The position numbers and the translations under genes are program-made. A DNA stretch of 64,000 nt from Methanosphaera sp. BMS (lineage in GTDB: Archaea; Methanobacteriota; Methanobacteria; Methanobacteriales; Methanobacteriaceae), in NCBI RefSeq assembly GCF_003268005.1, contig NZ_CP014213.1, forward strand, positions 1,364,001 to 1,428,000, written 5' to 3'. How positions within the stretch are numbered: the first letter of the stretch is position 1; the number at the start of each line of letters is the position of its first letter. Below the pieces are notes generated by a model. It searched no databases and was not told the origin of the DNA. It saw only the letters and a program-made list of their open reading frames with translations. Positions 34,105-43,900 of this stretch are shown one piece after another.

Positions 34105-37100
34105 ATGAATAAAAAAGTCAACATAACATTAAAAATCATAATGATATTTATATTTCTATCCATCATAATACCAGTATCATTTGCAAATAGCACCGAGACA
34201 TCATACAGTGATGATACACTGCAAAGCCAGATAACCGATGAAAATGTCAGGGATTTGCCAACATTACGAAGTTCTCCCGAATACAAGGACATTTACTTCA
34301 ATGCATCACTGTCACATGATAATGGAAATGGATCACTATCAAACCCTTATAAGAAGTTAACCACCAATAGAATTGAAAGTAATTCAAACATCCATCTAAG
34401 TGACGGCAATTATACCCTTTCAAGTAGAAAAACCATTAATAATGTAACATTTATAGGACAATCCAGACAAAACACAATATTATCCAATATTCTACTTACC
34501 AACAAAGAGTTAATGACGACAATAAATTTGACCTTTAACAATTGCAGCATAACAAATAACAATAACATTACAATGATAAACACGAGTTTTGTTAACTCAA
34601 CATCCAGTACCATCTCAAGTAGCTCCGGAAATATTAATATGGATAACTGTGTATTCATCAACACCGACACCAAAGATAGCTTTTCAATAAGAATACAGAA
34701 TACAAACCTAACAATAAACGACTCATTGCTTGAAAACAATACTGCATACAATGGAGGCTGCATATATTCACTCAATTCCACGATAACAATAACAGATTCA
34801 CTATTGCTAAACAATAGTGCAAGCAGATTCGGTGGGGCCATAACATCACTCAACACAAATCTAAGCATAAAAAATACTACTCTTAAAAATAATAATGCAG
34901 GCTATGATGGAGGAGCCATATATGGATTCTATGGATTATTAAGCCTGATTAATTCAACAATCGAAAACAACAGTGCAACCGAGGGTGGTGCATTAGTAAT
35001 TGATAACATGACAAGTACGGACATATCACAAAATATCTTCCAGGACAATACCGCCAATAGATATACAGACATATATTCAATTACATCCAACATAACAAAT
35101 TCCATATTGGATTCAAATACCTTCAGAAATCTATCCATAAATCCCGAAGATAATGTATACATAATCAGCGTACCCAACATGATTATCGGCAATGAAAACT
35201 ACACGCTATTTAAACTTGAATCGATATACGAAAATATTAGTGATTTACCCAGCAGTTATGATTTAAGGGAGTTAAACCTTGTAACACCGGTAAAAAATCA
35301 GGGAGGTGACGGTAACTGTTGGGCATTTGCAATACTGGCTACCCTTGAATCAAACATATTGAAGGCATCAAATGTTACATATGACTTCTCGGAGGAAAAC
35401 ATGAAAAACATCATGGCATTATACTCCGATTACGGATGGAATATCCCAACCAATACAGGTGGATCCGATACAATGCCACTGGGTTATCTGACAAGCTGGC
35501 TTGGCCCGGTCAATGATGTTGACGATAAATACATGTCAGGACTAGTATTGTCCCCCGTACTTAACAGCATTATGCACGTACAAAACATATTGTTCCTGGA
35601 CAGGAAAAGTTATACCGACAACGATAACATTAAAAAGGCATTGATGACGTACGGATCGGTTGCAGTACGTATAGGATGGTACAATACTTTCGAGAAAGGC
35701 TCATCTTATTACTGCTACAACAGCAAAGACCAGAACCATCTGGTAAGCATTGTCGGATGGGATGACAATTACTCAAGGAACAACTTTAGAAACACAGCAC
35801 CCGGTGATGGTGCATGGATAATAAAAAACAGCTGGGGTACAAATGTGGGTGAAAACGGATATTACTACGTTTCATATTATGATACGACATGTGCAATTAA
35901 TTCATTTGAATACGTCTTTATCCTGAATGATAGCATCCGCTATGACAAAAACTACCAATATGATATACCCGGCACTACAGATTATTTCCTAAGCAGAAAT
36001 GAAAGTGCATGGTACAAGAACATATTCACCGCAACAGATGAGGAATACCTGGAAGCTGTATCCACATACTTCAGAAACAATACCAGCTATGAAATATCAA
36101 TATACGTGAACAATAAACTTGAAGCCATACAGGAGGGAATCACAAATGCAGGATACTACACCATTGACCTTAACCGGAAGATATTATTACAACCCGATGA
36201 CATCTTTGAAGTTGTATTCAAGATAACACAGATAAATGAATCAGCAGTACCTATCTCGGAAAACATATCCCTGAACAAGTTACTCTACAAAGAGAACATA
36301 TCCTTTGTAAGTTATGATGGAGTCAACTGGACGGACTTCTATAATCTAAGATGTGACTATGAAAACAGTCATTCATACTACTCACAGGTTGCTTGTATAA
36401 AAGCCTTTACTACAAAGAAAATTGCAAAGGTTAAACTGGAAATAGAAAACGACAACCCTTGTAATATTGTTGCCAAGATAGTAGACCAGCATGACAATCC
36501 GATAAATACGGGAAACGTGACATTCAATATAGGTGATGATATTGTGAGAGTGGATGTGTGTGATTCACAAGCACAACTTACAAGAATACTGCCAATAGGT
36601 GACCTCACCATAACTGCTACATTCTATTCTGATGAGTATGGTATTGTGACAAATAGTACTGAAATTACCGTATGCAATCCTGAAACTGCCAAGTTATACG
36701 TTGAAGCAACGGTTTCAGACAAACTTAACCTGACTGCTACGCTCTACGGATCAAGTGGAAGAGTATCCAATGGTAAAATAGCATTTAAGGTAAATGGTAA
36801 AACACTTAAAGATGCCAACGGCAAAGTAATTTATGTCAAAGTCGTCGATGGAACTGCAAGCATATTATATGACATTGACGGCACTTGGCTGGAAAATATC
36901 ATTTCAGTAACTGCGGTTTATTCTGGAAGCAGCGTGAATCCATCTGTAAGAAACAATACAACAATATATATTCCAAAAAAGGATTCAAACATTAAACTTA
37001 CCCCCTTTGAGGAAAGTGTAAAAATAGGAAACAATGTCACGTTTAAAGCTACTGTGACTGATGGATATGCTCCTATGACTACCGGTAAGGTAATTTTCAA

Positions 37101-37290
37101 GATAAACGGCAAAACTATTAAGGATGAAAATGGAAAAGTCATCTATGCAATATTAGATTCCAATGGTGAAGTATCAGTTAATTATACAATAACCGGCCTT
37201 AAAGCAAAAAGTTATACAATAACAGCCGTATTCATATCAGATGAATATAAGCGGGCAGAAGATACTGCTAAATTGACGTTGGTAAATTGA
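34105..37290 (+). CDS. Surface protein with beta-helix, C1 (papain-like) peptidase and Ig-like domains
   Basis: 1061 aa with a signal peptide at 1-27 (core IIMIFIFLSIIIPVSF, then AN). Residues about 60-370 are beta-helix repeats (NNTAYNGGCIYS, NNSATEGGALV). Residues about 382-605 form a papain-family domain: Gln399 and Cys405 in VKNQGGDGNCWAFA, His545 in QNHLVSIVGWD and Asn575 in IIKNSWGTN. The oxyanion Gln and Cys/His/Asn triad are complete, so an active cysteine peptidase is predicted. A beta-rich stretch (about 605-770), as often follows C1 domains in surface proteins, and three Ig-like domains end at residue 1061. Two of these match the FKVNGxTLKDANGK module of the minus-strand ALPs. There is no C-terminal membrane helix. 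A GAGG site lies 11 nt before the ATG. It is the only plus-strand gene of the ALP island. Its substrate is unknown; ALP maturation or wall-peptide cleavage is possible. Confidence 0.88.
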   Translation: MNKKVNITLKIIMIFIFLSIIIPVSFANSTETSYSDDTLQSQITDENVRDLPTLRSSPEYKDIYFNASLSHDNGNGSLSNPYKKLTTNRIESNSNIHLSDGNYTLSSRKTINNVTFIGQSRQNTILSNILLTNKELMTTINLTFNNCSITNNNNITMINTSFVNSTSSTISSSSGNINMDNCVFINTDTKDSFSIRIQNTNLTINDSLLENNTAYNGGCIYSLNSTITITDSLLLNNSASRFGGAITSLNTNLSIKNTTLKNNNAGYDGGAIYGFYGLLSLINSTIENNSATEGGALVIDNMTSTDISQNIFQDNTANRYTDIYSITSNITNSILDSNTFRNLSINPEDNVYIISVPNMIIGNENYTLFKLESIYENISDLPSSYDLRELNLVTPVKNQGGDGNCWAFAILATLESNILKASNVTYDFSEENMKNIMALYSDYGWNIPTNTGGSDTMPLGYLTSWLGPVNDVDDKYMSGLVLSPVLNSIMHVQNILFLDRKSYTDNDNIKKALMTYGSVAVRIGWYNTFEKGSSYYCYNSKDQNHLVSIVGWDDNYSRNNFRNTAPGDGAWIIKNSWGTNVGENGYYYVSYYDTTCAINSFEYVFILNDSIRYDKNYQYDIPGTTDYFLSRNESAWYKNIFTATDEEYLEAVSTYFRNNTSYEISIYVNNKLEAIQEGITNAGYYTIDLNRKILLQPDDIFEVVFKITQINESAVPISENISLNKLLYKENISFVSYDGVNWTDFYNLRCDYENSHSYYSQVACIKAFTTKKIAKVKLEIENDNPCNIVAKIVDQHDNPINTGNVTFNIGDDIVRVDVCDSQAQLTRILPIGDLTITATFYSDEYGIVTNSTEITVCNPETAKLYVEATVSDKLNLTATLYGSSGRVSNGKIAFKVNGKTLKDANGKVIYVKVVDGTASILYDIDGTWLENIISVTAVYSGSSVNPSVRNNTTIYIPKKDSNIKLTPFEESVKIGNNVTFKATVTDGYAPMTTGKVIFKINGKTIKDENGKVIYAILDSNGEVSVNYTITGLKAKSYTITAVFISDEYKRAEDTAKLTLVN

Positions 37291-37302
37291 TTGGCAGATT
37301 AT

Positions 37303-37347
37303 GATAATTAAAAAAAGTTATTTAATCCCCCTAATTATCTTTTTTTT
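37303..37347 (+). terminator. Hairpin plus T-tract terminator
   Basis: GATAATTA at 37303-37310 pairs perfectly with TAATTATC at 37332-37339 and is followed directly by eight T. It lies just after the stop of the C1-peptidase ALP gene. Confidence 0.6.
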
Positions 37348-37509
37348 GATGAAATTTACTTGTTTTTTCGTGTACCATGACAAATAAATACAATATGATA
37401 AAGGATAAAGTCCATTTGCAACAAAAAAAGAGTATTATTGAAAAACTCCAAATATTGTAGAAGTTTCAAAAAAAGAATTAAAAAAAATATCAATGAAATA
37501 CGCGAATTA

Positions 37510-38703
37510 CTACTCTTTAGTAAAAGCTATCCCATTTCCAATTTGTGTTGCATGATTTCTTGTCAATGACCCATTGAATATAATATTATCCAATGAATCA
37601 AAGAAGTTGATTGCTCCACCATATCTTGCATGATTATTGGTGAAATTTCCATTAAATGTTATATTATGAGGTGTTTGACGGAAATTTATTGCTCCACCAT
37701 GTTCTCCTGCACGGTTATTTATAAAGTTGCAGTTAAATATTGAATTTGTGGATTCATCCTTGAATGTTATTGCCCCACCATTTCCTGTTAATCCCGTATT
37801 GTTTTTAAAAATTCCATCAAATGTGTTGTTGTTTGTTTTATTATAGAAAAATATGGATCCTCCACAGGATTTTGCAGTGTTATATTTGAAGGTACTGTTG
37901 AAGATGTTGTTATTTGACTGGTTGTAGAAGAATATTCCTGCACCGTACATTGCCATGTTGTGTTGGAATATGGAGTTATATATGTTTTGTTGACTTAAGG
38001 TGTAGAAGAACATTGCTCCTCCACTTGCTTCCAAGGCCGTGTTATTGTAGAATCCGGACTTGAATTCGTTGCCTGTTGAAGTTCCCCTAAAGTAGATTGC
38101 ACCACCTGCTCTTGTTGCGGTGTTGTTTTTGAATTTTGATTTGATAGAATTTTTTTCAGTCGTGGAGTTGAAGTATATTGCACCACCATTATTTGCATTG
38201 TTGTTTATGAATGTGGATGTTAGTTTAGATTTTGAATAATCGTTTTCAATAAAGACTGCACCTCCTGATTGATTTGCATTGTTGTTTTCAAAGAAGCAAT
38301 TTATCAGATTCAATCCATACTTTGAGTATATTGCACCACCATTTGTAGCATTTCCATTGATAAATCGGATATTTTTGAGTGTTACATTGCTTGATGTTAT
38401 GTTAAATATTCTGGCATTGTTTTTTGCGTCAATAACATGACTTTTACCATCCAGGACATAATTGTTCCTGTTTATTAGAATTCCACTTTTATACCCATCA
38501 TCTCTGGAGGAGTTGTATATGTAATTCTTGTTCAATTGATTAGTTGTTGTGTTTTTATTAAGATTATTGTTTAGTGTTGTGAAGTCACATGTATTATGAT
38601 GTGTCGAATTATATATTGTCTGCGTGTTTTCAACCGCACTTATACAAGTGATGTTTATAAGAACAAATAATACCACTGCAATAATAAATATTTTGCTTTT
38701 CAT
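37510..38703 (-). CDS. Small secreted beta-helix (polymorphic repeat) protein
   Basis: 397 aa from the ATG at 38703. The frame also has an ATG two codons upstream (38709), but the AAGGAG site is 1 nt from that codon and 7 nt from the chosen one, and the signal peptide starts naturally with MKSKIFIIAVVLFVLINI, cleaved after ISA near residue 23. A short polar linker follows, then from about residue 65 to the end one continuous set of 23-27 residue repeats (NNNIFNSTFKYNTAKSCGGSIFFYNK type, with GGAIYF/GGAITF turns). There is no Ig-like tail, no C-terminal module and no membrane anchor, unlike the large ALPs. It may be secreted, bind another wall component, or be the remnant N-terminal part of a longer ALP; the stop falls after IGNGIAFTKE with no obvious broken frame beyond it. 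Confidence 0.82.
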   Translation of the reverse strand: MKSKIFIIAVVLFVLINITCISAVENTQTIYNSTHHNTCDFTTLNNNLNKNTTTNQLNKNYIYNSSRDDGYKSGILINRNNYVLDGKSHVIDAKNNARIFNITSSNVTLKNIRFINGNATNGGAIYSKYGLNLINCFFENNNANQSGGAVFIENDYSKSKLTSTFINNNANNGGAIYFNSTTEKNSIKSKFKNNTATRAGGAIYFRGTSTGNEFKSGFYNNTALEASGGAMFFYTLSQQNIYNSIFQHNMAMYGAGIFFYNQSNNNIFNSTFKYNTAKSCGGSIFFYNKTNNNTFDGIFKNNTGLTGNGGAITFKDESTNSIFNCNFINNRAGEHGGAINFRQTPHNITFNGNFTNNHARYGGAINFFDSLDNIIFNGSLTRNHATQIGNGIAFTKE

Positions 38704-39482
38704 AATCATTCTCCTTATAATTTATGATTTTTTCATTTAAAAAAGGAATATGGAAGAAATTTATTTTTTCTCATCGACCTATAAATTTGGAGGCATTAAA
38801 GGTTTTTTTGAGACGTTTGATTCGTTATCCATTATTTTTTTTCTTTCCTAGTATTCCACACATTGGATTTACTCTTTTTTTTGAGTTTCACAGGCTGAGT
38901 AATCTTAAGATACTAATGTTATTAGTTCATTTACATTTAGTTGAATTATTTTTGATGCGTTGTTCCGCCCATGTTTGTTAAACTTCCAGCTGATTATACA
39001 ACTTACGCCTATAATGCTATTATTAAACATATTGGGATTAAGGTAATTTTTTCATTTTTATCATTCCTCTAAGTTTATATATAATAAAAGATATTTTCCT
39101 CTACTAATTATTATATACAACAATGTATATGAATCTTTTCGAATGCAAGTACTCACTTACATTTTTAATAGCAAATCAAAGGGAAATAAACAAGTTTATA
39201 AATAATCAGAGATTACAAGTAAGTTATAATATAAAATTAATGAATCAAGAAAAATATTGGAAACATTTAAAATACCAGAAAATAGAACAGGATATGCACG
39301 CATGGCAGTGAAATTTTTACCATGAATCAAGAGCATATTCCATTGTTTTTGATAAATAAAGAATTATTAATAGATATTACTGAAAAAATGGGGCATAAAC
39401 GAAATATGAAAGTAAGTACTTACTTACATGATTAAATAACAACTACTTAATAAAAAAAAGATAAAATTGGAAAAATATGGAG
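38704..39482. other. Gap with possible gene remnants and palindromic sites
   Basis: No convincing intact gene. On the plus strand, 39230-39325 reads as a C-terminal-like stretch (RKILETFKIPENRTGYARMAV, then a stop) without a start, reminiscent of a nitroreductase C-terminus, so a decayed gene is possible. A further 37-codon frame at 39322-39435 has no ribosome binding site. AAGT/ACTT-containing palindromic elements occur at 39146-39160 and 39410-39425. Confidence 0.4.
39410..39425. promoter_or_regulatory. Perfect 16-bp palindrome, possible TetR operator
   Basis: AAGTAAGTACTTACTT is its own reverse complement. It lies 58 nt beyond the 3' end of the TetR-type gene. Related half-sites (ACTTAC at 39155-39160 and AAGTAAG near 39218) occur to its left. 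TetR dimers bind palindromes of this size; the assignment to this regulator is inference from proximity only. Confidence 0.35.
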
Positions 39483-40076
39483 TTATTCTGGCATTATACC
39501 ATTAAAGAGGATATCAAAAATATTATCGGAGTAGTAATCCAATTCATAATCAGGACTTAGACTATAAACTTTTCTTAATATGACTGATTGGAAGATTATA
39601 CTAAAACACATAACCGCCATTACCTTAGGATCAATGTCCCTAACAGTACCCTTCTCTTTTTGTAATTTGAAAAAGTCCTCCAACTTTTCAAGGATGACAT
39701 CAGTTATTTGAATAAGTAAAAGTTTTCTCTCAGGAATTTCCCTAACTTCTTCCATGGCAACCTTAAGAATACTGAAGTCACTATCGGATAGATTTAAGAC
39801 TCCCATAAATGCTCCTTTAATATATTCCTCAATGTCCTCATCACCATTAAAATAGAATATACCACGTAGTCTATCTATAAACATGTTGAGGAAATGATCT
39901 TTGGTCTTTTCAATCAGATTCTTTTTATTGTCAAACTTTCTAAAAATAGTTACCTCATTGACTCCGGCTTCAGCAGCTATTTTTTTAGTTGTGGCCTTAT
40001 TAACACCCTCTTTTTGAAGAATTTTAAACGTGGCATTTAATATTTTTTCCTCAGTATTTTCTCTTTCATTGAACAT
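39483..40076 (-). CDS. TetR/AcrR-family transcriptional regulator
   Basis: 197 aa from the ATG at 40076. In-frame ATGs at 40097 and 40115 would add 7 or 13 residues (MNRLYNMKYKLII), but none has a ribosome binding site. The start at 40076 lies about 26 nt from the centre of a TTATATAAT box, as expected for a leaderless archaeal mRNA, and the DNA-binding domain begins right after it. The N-terminal helix-turn-helix (KILNATFKILQKEGVNKATTKKIAAEAGVNEVTIFRKFDNKKNLI) is typical of TetR, and the helical C-terminal domain is of usual length. The ligand is not predictable. The gene is single, flanked by a possibly decayed gene and a membrane protein, and a perfect palindrome lies just beyond it. Confidence 0.88.
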   Translation of the reverse strand: MFNERENTEEKILNATFKILQKEGVNKATTKKIAAEAGVNEVTIFRKFDNKKNLIEKTKDHFLNMFIDRLRGIFYFNGDEDIEEYIKGAFMGVLNLSDSDFSILKVAMEEVREIPERKLLLIQITDVILEKLEDFFKLQKEKGTVRDIDPKVMAVMCFSIIFQSVILRKVYSLSPDYELDYYSDNIFDILFNGIMPE

Positions 40077-40097
40077 GATAATAAGTTTATATTTCAT

Positions 40098-40106
40098 ATT
40101 ATATAA
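40098..40106 (-). promoter_or_regulatory. TATA box of the TetR-type gene
   Basis: TTATATAAT on the minus strand, centred about 26 nt upstream of the ATG at 40076. This spacing implies transcription starting at or next to the start codon (leaderless mRNA) and decides the start. Confidence 0.5.
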
Positions 40107-40212
40107 TCTATTCATAGGTATTTAGAATTTAATGAAAATAACCTAAAAATATTGAAGTTGATAATTCATCAGTATTGATGTCTTAGGGTTATCAGAATAA
40201 GATACTAATGAT

Positions 40213-40226
40213 TAAAAAAAAAAAAA
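40213..40226 (-). terminator. T-tract terminator
   Basis: Uninterrupted run of 14 A on the plus strand (U-run in the minus-strand transcript), 17-30 nt after the stop of the gene ending at 40243. Confidence 0.5.
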
Positions 40227-40242
40227 TAAGCTGATGAGTGAA

Positions 40243-40794
40243 TTAGAATTCACTATCATTATATTCATCAGTTGAAAATCCAAATCCTCTTGCACAGTAT
40301 GTTTGATTTCTTCCCAAGAAGCGTGAATTTTCAGCAAATTCATATTCATTGTATTCATGAGGTTTTATTATCTTTGCACCATTTTTCTTGTAGATATCAG
40401 TTACCATGTTATAACTGCTTGTCGAGTTATTTACTGCGACATATATTCCATCCGTGAAGTTGAATGTTCCACCACTTGATGTGTATAATGCGGCCATCTG
40501 TTCTAGTGTGAAATAATATGTTCTTGTATTTCCATTTTCATCTGTTGCATTACAATATCCGTAGAGATCTTTATTAAATTCATATCCATATGGATTCATG
40601 TCAAATATTTCCGGTTTAATCAATTCGGTATCTTCCGGAACTCTAAATATTAAACCTCCTATAAGTCCCATTATTACTGTAATTCCTATTGTTATCATTA
40701 TCAGGTATATTATGTATTTCTTATTGTATGTTACTTTTTTTCTTCTCTTATGTTTTTTATTTACGTTTACTTTTCTAAATTTTTTTGAATCCAT
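40243..40794 (-). CDS. Single-pass membrane protein of unknown function
   Basis: 183 aa. The ATG at 40794 follows an AAGGTGAT ribosome binding site. The first 26 residues are very basic (MDSKKFRKVNVNKKHKRRKK), then one hydrophobic helix at about 27-50 (YIIYLIMITIGITVIMGLIGGLIF), so the N-terminus is cytoplasmic and the remainder is outside. The outer part is hydrophilic, with two cysteines (YGYCNATDEN and NQTYCARGFG) that could form a disulphide, and several NxS/T sequons. I do not recognise the family. It lies between the TetR-type gene and the 2811-aa ALP gene, all three on the minus strand, with its own T-tract terminator. The gap of about 165 nt to the TetR start holds a terminator and a promoter, so co-transcription with TetR is unlikely. 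Confidence 0.75.
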   Translation of the reverse strand: MDSKKFRKVNVNKKHKRRKKVTYNKKYIIYLIMITIGITVIMGLIGGLIFRVPEDTELIKPEIFDMNPYGYEFNKDLYGYCNATDENGNTRTYYFTLEQMAALYTSSGGTFNFTDGIYVAVNNSTSSYNMVTDIYKKNGAKIIKPHEYNEYEFAENSRFLGRNQTYCARGFGFSTDEYNDSEF

Positions 40795-40945
40795 ACAACA
40801 TCACCTTGACCATACAAGTATTTAATCTCATAGTATTTAAACTTATACAACATTTTATAAAAAATAATATAGAGAATAATCAATAATTAAAACAAATAAA
40901 AACTTTTTAGAGGGCATTATAATTTTTAAAATTATATAAATTCAA

Positions 40946-40969
40946 AAATAAAAAAAATAGGTAAAAAAT
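40946..40969 (-). terminator. T-rich terminator of the 2811-aa ALP gene
   Basis: A-rich tract on the plus strand, U-rich in the transcript, beginning about 25 nt after the stop codon at 40994. No stem is evident. Confidence 0.4.
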
Positions 40970-40993
40970 AAGAGGAGATTAATAAAATACTTA

Positions 40994-43900
40994 TTAATTA
41001 AGTACTTTTATTTTTGTTGTAGTGTTACGTTGACTGGTGTATGCCAACCTGTCCTGCGTTACAACCTCCACATAATTATACACATTATATACAGGAATGT
41101 CAATATTACTTATTGAGAGTATTCCATCTACCGAGTAGTAGTACATAGGTTCTGTACCATTGGTTATGCTGAAGCCGTTAAGTTTTATGATAAACTTGTT
41201 AGGACCTTCAACGACATTTCCAAGATAGTCCCTGACTGTCACCTTCAAGGATAACTTATGTGTTTTGTTGTTAGCAGTGACATTAGATATGACAAGTGTC
41301 AGGTTGGATCTTTCAACCTGGAATGTCGGAGTCTGTGAAACCGTATCATAGTTTTTATTGTAATAGCCGGCGACAATCGTATGATTCTTAACTGCCATGG
41401 TTTTACAGTCCATGATACCTGCTATTCCAAGTGGTACCGTGTAGTTTATTGTAGCCACACCATTTACAAGTTTGACTTTTATCGTTTGATTATTTGCATC
41501 CTTGAGCGTTATACCATTTACCTTGAAGAATACGTACTCGTCAGGATATGCAGTAAGGTTGGTTGACTTCTTGCCGTTTGTCGTATCATATACCCTGGCC
41601 GTTATTGTCAGTACCTGTCCCTGTTTTACTACTTTTTTGCTTGTGGTAATTTCTATCGATGCATTTCTAGGTGCAATCTTTATATTGGCAGGACTGCTTA
41701 CGGATGCATTGTATATGCTTGTTCCAATGTATGATGCCACAATTGTCTCGGCACTCTTCATGGTCACATCAGGTATTATTGTAGCTGTAGCAACACCATT
41801 TGTCACTTTCACCTTAAGTGGGTTATTTGAGCCTGAAAGTTTACCGTTGTCCTTAATTGTCACACCGTTTATTTTAAAGATAAGGTTTCCCTCATTTACC
41901 TTATTGTTGTTGGTATCGGTTACTGTAGCCTTAATTATTAATTTTTCACCTATCACACCACTTGCTGCAGTCATAACTGTTTTTGTATTGTATTTGTTTT
42001 GAACTGTTATCTTGGTAGTTGCAGTACTGTTATTGTCCTGGCCATTTCCCTTAAAGGTTGCGGTTATCGTTTGCGTCTCCACCTTGGTTGGAGTATAACT
42101 CATTGTAACTACTCCATCCTTGTTTGTGGTTACATTGTATGTTTTACCGTTGACATTTAAGGTTATAGGCTGATTTGCAAGCTTGTTGTTATTGCTATCA
42201 GTTAATGTAGCGGTAATTGTTATGGTCGTATTGTTTACAGGAGTACTGTTTGATACTTTAAGATCTATTTTCGTGTTAATCTTTTTGACTGTTATGTTTG
42301 CTGTTGCGGTACTGTTATTGTATTTACTGTCTCCTTTGTATGTTACGGTTATTGTCTGTTTTTCAACCTTGGTTGGAGTATAGCTTTGTGTAGCCACACC
42401 ATTGCCATTGGTTTTTACATTGAATGTTTTACCAGCAACACTTAAAGTAACATTCTGATTAGCCAACTTATTACCACTTGCATCAGTAAGTGTAACGGTA
42501 ATATTTATGGAAGTATTAAGTACTGGTGAAGTGTTGGATGCCTTGACTGCTAGTTTTGTATTACTCTTTGTAACCGTAATGTTTGTAGTTGCCGTACTGT
42601 TGTTGTATTTACTATCTCCTTTATATGTAGCGGTTATTGTTTGGGTTTCAACCTTAGTTGGAGTGTATGATTGTGTTACCACACCATTAGTGTTGGTTTT
42701 ATTTGTAAAGGTTTTACCACCGACATTTATAGTTACGTTTTGATTTGCAAGTTTATTACCACTTGCATCAGTGAGTGTAGCCGTTATGGTAATGGCAGTA
42801 CTGTTAACTGGTGTACTGTTGGATACTTTAACGGCGAGTTTTGTATTTATCTTCTTGACTGTTATACTGGTACTAGCTGTAGTGTTAACATATTGGCTGT
42901 CACCTTTATATGTAGCAGTTATTGTCTGTGTCTCGACCTTGCTTGGAGTGTAGCTTTGAGTTGCCACACCACTGGCATTTGTCTTAACGTTGAACGTCTT
43001 GCCACCGACGGTTATCGTCACGTTCTGACCGGATAACTTGTTACCATCCACATCAGTTAATGTAACTGTTATGTTTATAGGCGTACTGTTTACCGGCGTC
43101 GTATTGGATGCCTTTACTGATAACTTAGTGTTAATCTTCTTGACAGTTATCTTGGTTGAATTAGTACTGCTGTTGTATTTATCGCTTCCATTGTATGTGG
43201 CTGTTATTGTCTGTGTTCCCAGTGTCGTGTTTGGAGTATACTTCTGTGTTACCACTCCGTTTGCATTGGTTTTATTTGTAAATGTTTTACCGTTGATGTT
43301 TAATGTAACATTCTGATTGGCTAATTTCTTATTGTTTATATCTGTTAGTGTAGCGGTTACTGTTATTGCCGTATTGTTTACCGGAGTCGCGTTGGATACC
43401 GTGAGTGCAAGTTTCGTATTTATCTTCTTGGCAAGAATGTTTTTAGTAACATTGCTTTCATTGTAGCTGTAGTATCCATCATATTTAGCTGTTACCTTCG
43501 TCACGTTGGATGCTAAGGTGTAGTCGACTGTTGCTATACCATTGGAGTTTGTGGTTTTGTTGTATGCTTTACCGTCTACTGTTATGTTTAGCTTTTGACC
43601 ACTGAGTAATTTACCGTCTTTGCCTTTTAATGTGAATGTTATCCTGACTTTATCACCCACCGTCGGGTTGGTGTTGTTTGTGGTTATTGTGATTGTCGTG
43701 TTGATTGTGCCGTCATCGAATATGTTCTTTATGATACTTACATCATCACCATAGGTGTATATTGTACTGTAGTATCTGGATGTTTTATCGTTGATATTAT
43801 TTCTTATTTCAGCGGTTCCTGACTCGTCTACTATTGCACTTTCTCCACTTGCTGCCTTGTTGGTCTTGAAGGTATTGTTGTAGATTGTGGCGTTGCCCAT

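Noticed and set aside
38724-38981. 85-codon plus-strand frame
   Set aside because: Phe/Leu-rich product from T-rich DNA, no ribosome binding site, and overlaps the probable promoter of the leftward beta-helix gene.
39123-39311. 62-codon plus-strand frame
   Set aside because: No ribosome binding site; a different frame in its second half looks more protein-like, so it is probably chance.
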